A stretch of 37,232 nucleotides of DNA from an uncultured Neomegalonema sp. GTDB taxonomy: Bacteria > Pseudomonadota > Alphaproteobacteria > Rhodobacterales > Rhodobacteraceae. The notes beneath the pieces are model-generated. The model did no database searches. It was not told where the DNA came from and worked only from the letters and a program-made list of their open reading frames with translations. The stretch covers positions 1 through 37,232 of the forward strand of contig CAKZUT010000122.1 of the NCBI GenBank assembly GCA_937922185.1. The letters are read 5' to 3'. Below are positions 36,303-37,232 of this stretch, piece after piece. Every line of letters begins with the position of its first letter. Position 1 is the stretch's first letter. Made by a program: the position numbers and the translations under genes.

Positions 36303-36860
36303 TCAGGCGAACCGACTGATCGCGTCCTCGATCTCGACAGCGAGGCTGGCGCGCTCGTCGGGGGTCAGGAAAGCCCCGACGGCGACGATACGGCCCGAGG
36401 AGGACAGCAGAAGCTGATTCTCGACATGGCGCGTCGTGCGGGTGCGAACCTTGGTCCAGTAGGGCCTGAACTCCCAGCGTTTCGGCGGGCGACTGGGGTG
36501 ACGGGCCTCGATAACGAGCATATCGCGCTCGATAGCGATGCGTTCATGGTAACGCGCATCGCGGTAGTTGCGGAGGAAGAGCGCCCAGACCAGCCCGAAC
36601 ACTGCGGCCATGAAGCCGATGACGATGATGACGACACCGGGATGGGCGCTCCATTCGATCTCGTAAGGGGTAGGGGCGAGGAAGGTCATGGCCGCGAAGA
36701 ACGCGAACAGCGATCCGAGGACGGTCAGAAAAATCCGCAACCCGCGCGGGGATAACGAGCGATGCGGCCAGAGCATCACCTGCCACGCGGCGGTCTCGCC
36801 GGAGACGTCGATGGCCGGAGGATTCCCCCCGGCCACCGGTTTATCATCGGAGAAGGACAA
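36303..36860 (-). CDS. DUF2244 membrane protein
   Basis: A 185-residue protein from the TTG at 36860, 11 bases after the ctaD stop. Residues from LWPHRSLSPRGLRIFLTVLG on are the DUF2244 signature, followed by two transmembrane helices (about 44-60 and 75-95) and a cytoplasmic-looking C-terminal domain with RPPKRWEFRPYW and VGAFLTPDERASLA. In many alphaproteobacteria DUF2244 genes neighbour cytochrome oxidase genes, as here, which suggests a respiratory-chain role, but no function is established. Start alternatives include 36947, overlapping ctaD. The TTG is my preference because the region is just downstream of the ctaD stop. Confidence 0.8.
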   Translation of the reverse strand: MSFSDDKPVAGGNPPAIDVSGETAAWQVMLWPHRSLSPRGLRIFLTVLGSLFAFFAAMTFLAPTPYEIEWSAHPGVVIIVIGFMAAVFGLVWALFLRNYRDARYHERIAIERDMLVIEARHPSRPPKRWEFRPYWTKVRTRTTRHVENQLLLSSSGRIVAVGAFLTPDERASLAVEIEDAISRFA

Positions 36861-36871
36861 TGCGTCCCGCC

Positions 36872-37232
36872 TCAGTGATTGCCGCTGTCGCGCACGACCG
36901 GCAGCACCTCGAAGGTATGCGCGGGTGGAGGCGACGGCAGGGTCCATTCCAGCGTGTCCGCGCCCTCACCCCATGGGTTCTCGCCGACGCGCTGGCCGCG
37001 CAGGATGGTCCAGAACACGATGCCGATGAAGAGGGCGAAGGACAGGCCCGAAATGAACGCGCCGATGGAGGACCACCAGTTCCAGCCTGCGAAGGCTTCG
37101 TTATAGTCCATGTAGCGGCGGGGCATTCCGGCAAAACCGAGGACGTGCTGCGGGAAGAAGGTGATGTTCACGCCGATGAAGAACATCCAGAAATGCACCT
37201 TGCCCCAGAATTCAGGATACTGGCGACCGGAC
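36872..37232 (-). CDS. ctaD: Cytochrome c oxidase subunit I, C-terminal part (cut by window edge)
   Basis: CtaD is the heme-copper catalytic subunit of aa3-type oxidase. Only the last 119 residues or so lie in the window. They read through [40 protein letters not shown] and [17 protein letters not shown], which matches the last transmembrane helices of subunit I. No start codon lies in the window, since the frame is open to the edge. It sits upstream of DUF2244 on the minus strand. Together with the SCO1 and HIG1 genes it indicates an aerobic, copper-oxidase respiratory chain. Confidence 0.95.
   Translation of the reverse strand, partial: SGRQYPEFWGKVHFWMFFIGVNITFFPQHVLGFAGMPRRYMDYNEAFAGWNWWSSIGAFISGLSFALFIGIVFWTILRGQRVGENPWGEGADTLEWTLPSPPPAHTFEVLPVVRDSGNH

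Overview
The window is high-GC chromosomal DNA from an alphaproteobacterium with aerobic respiration. The evidence is the str/S10/spc ribosomal order, a RegB-type redox kinase beside a SCO1 protein, a PduO-HIG1 pair, a TsaE-AmgK fusion, AddAB in place of RecBCD, and an aa3-type oxidase subunit I. I cannot fix the order or genus. Nothing looks like an island, prophage, insertion sequence or CRISPR array, and I saw no tRNA or rRNA gene.

Region 1 (1-10,592, all minus strand) is the translation superoperon. Read in transcript order it is rpsL, rpsG, fusA, tuf, then rpsJ, rplC, rplD, rplW, rplB, rpsS, rplV, rpsC, rplP, rpmC, rpsQ, rplN and the first seven codons of rplX at the window edge. A TTGACG-17-TAGGTT promoter lies upstream of rpsL. 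A U-tract terminator lies between tuf and rpsJ. L3 carries an unusual 72-residue Ala/Glu-rich acidic tail.

Region 2 (10,593-17,222) holds etfBA (electron transfer flavoprotein, with a strong terminator), a stand-alone receiver protein (plus strand), a PduO cobalamin adenosyltransferase, a HIG1 small membrane protein, a short-chain dehydrogenase, and a tungstate-type ABC transporter tupB-tupC-tupA. Two copies of a REP-like palindromic element sit in its intergenic gaps.

Region 3 (17,223-20,449) holds an unrecognised basic protein, then a SCO1 copper chaperone divergent from a RegB/PrrB redox kinase. The kinase keeps its quinone-binding motif and redox cysteine, but no regA follows.

Region 4 (20,481-31,973, plus strand) is a tightly coupled run: a DivL-position PAS kinase with a degenerate ATPase domain, a TsaE-AmgK fusion, murU, addB, addA and trxA. 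AmgK and MurU recycle cell-wall sugars, AddAB repairs double-strand breaks, and TsaE serves tRNA t6A synthesis.

Region 5 (31,974-37,232) holds pyrF, a membrane-anchored acidic protein of unknown function, an acetyl-CoA acetyltransferase, an MgtE magnesium channel, a DUF2244 membrane protein and the C-terminal part of ctaD.

I see no clear new multi-gene system. The most useful leads are the degenerate DivL-like kinase, the regB-SCO pair lacking regA, the repeats and hairpin upstream of tupB, the L3 tail, and the palindromic elements at gene junctions.
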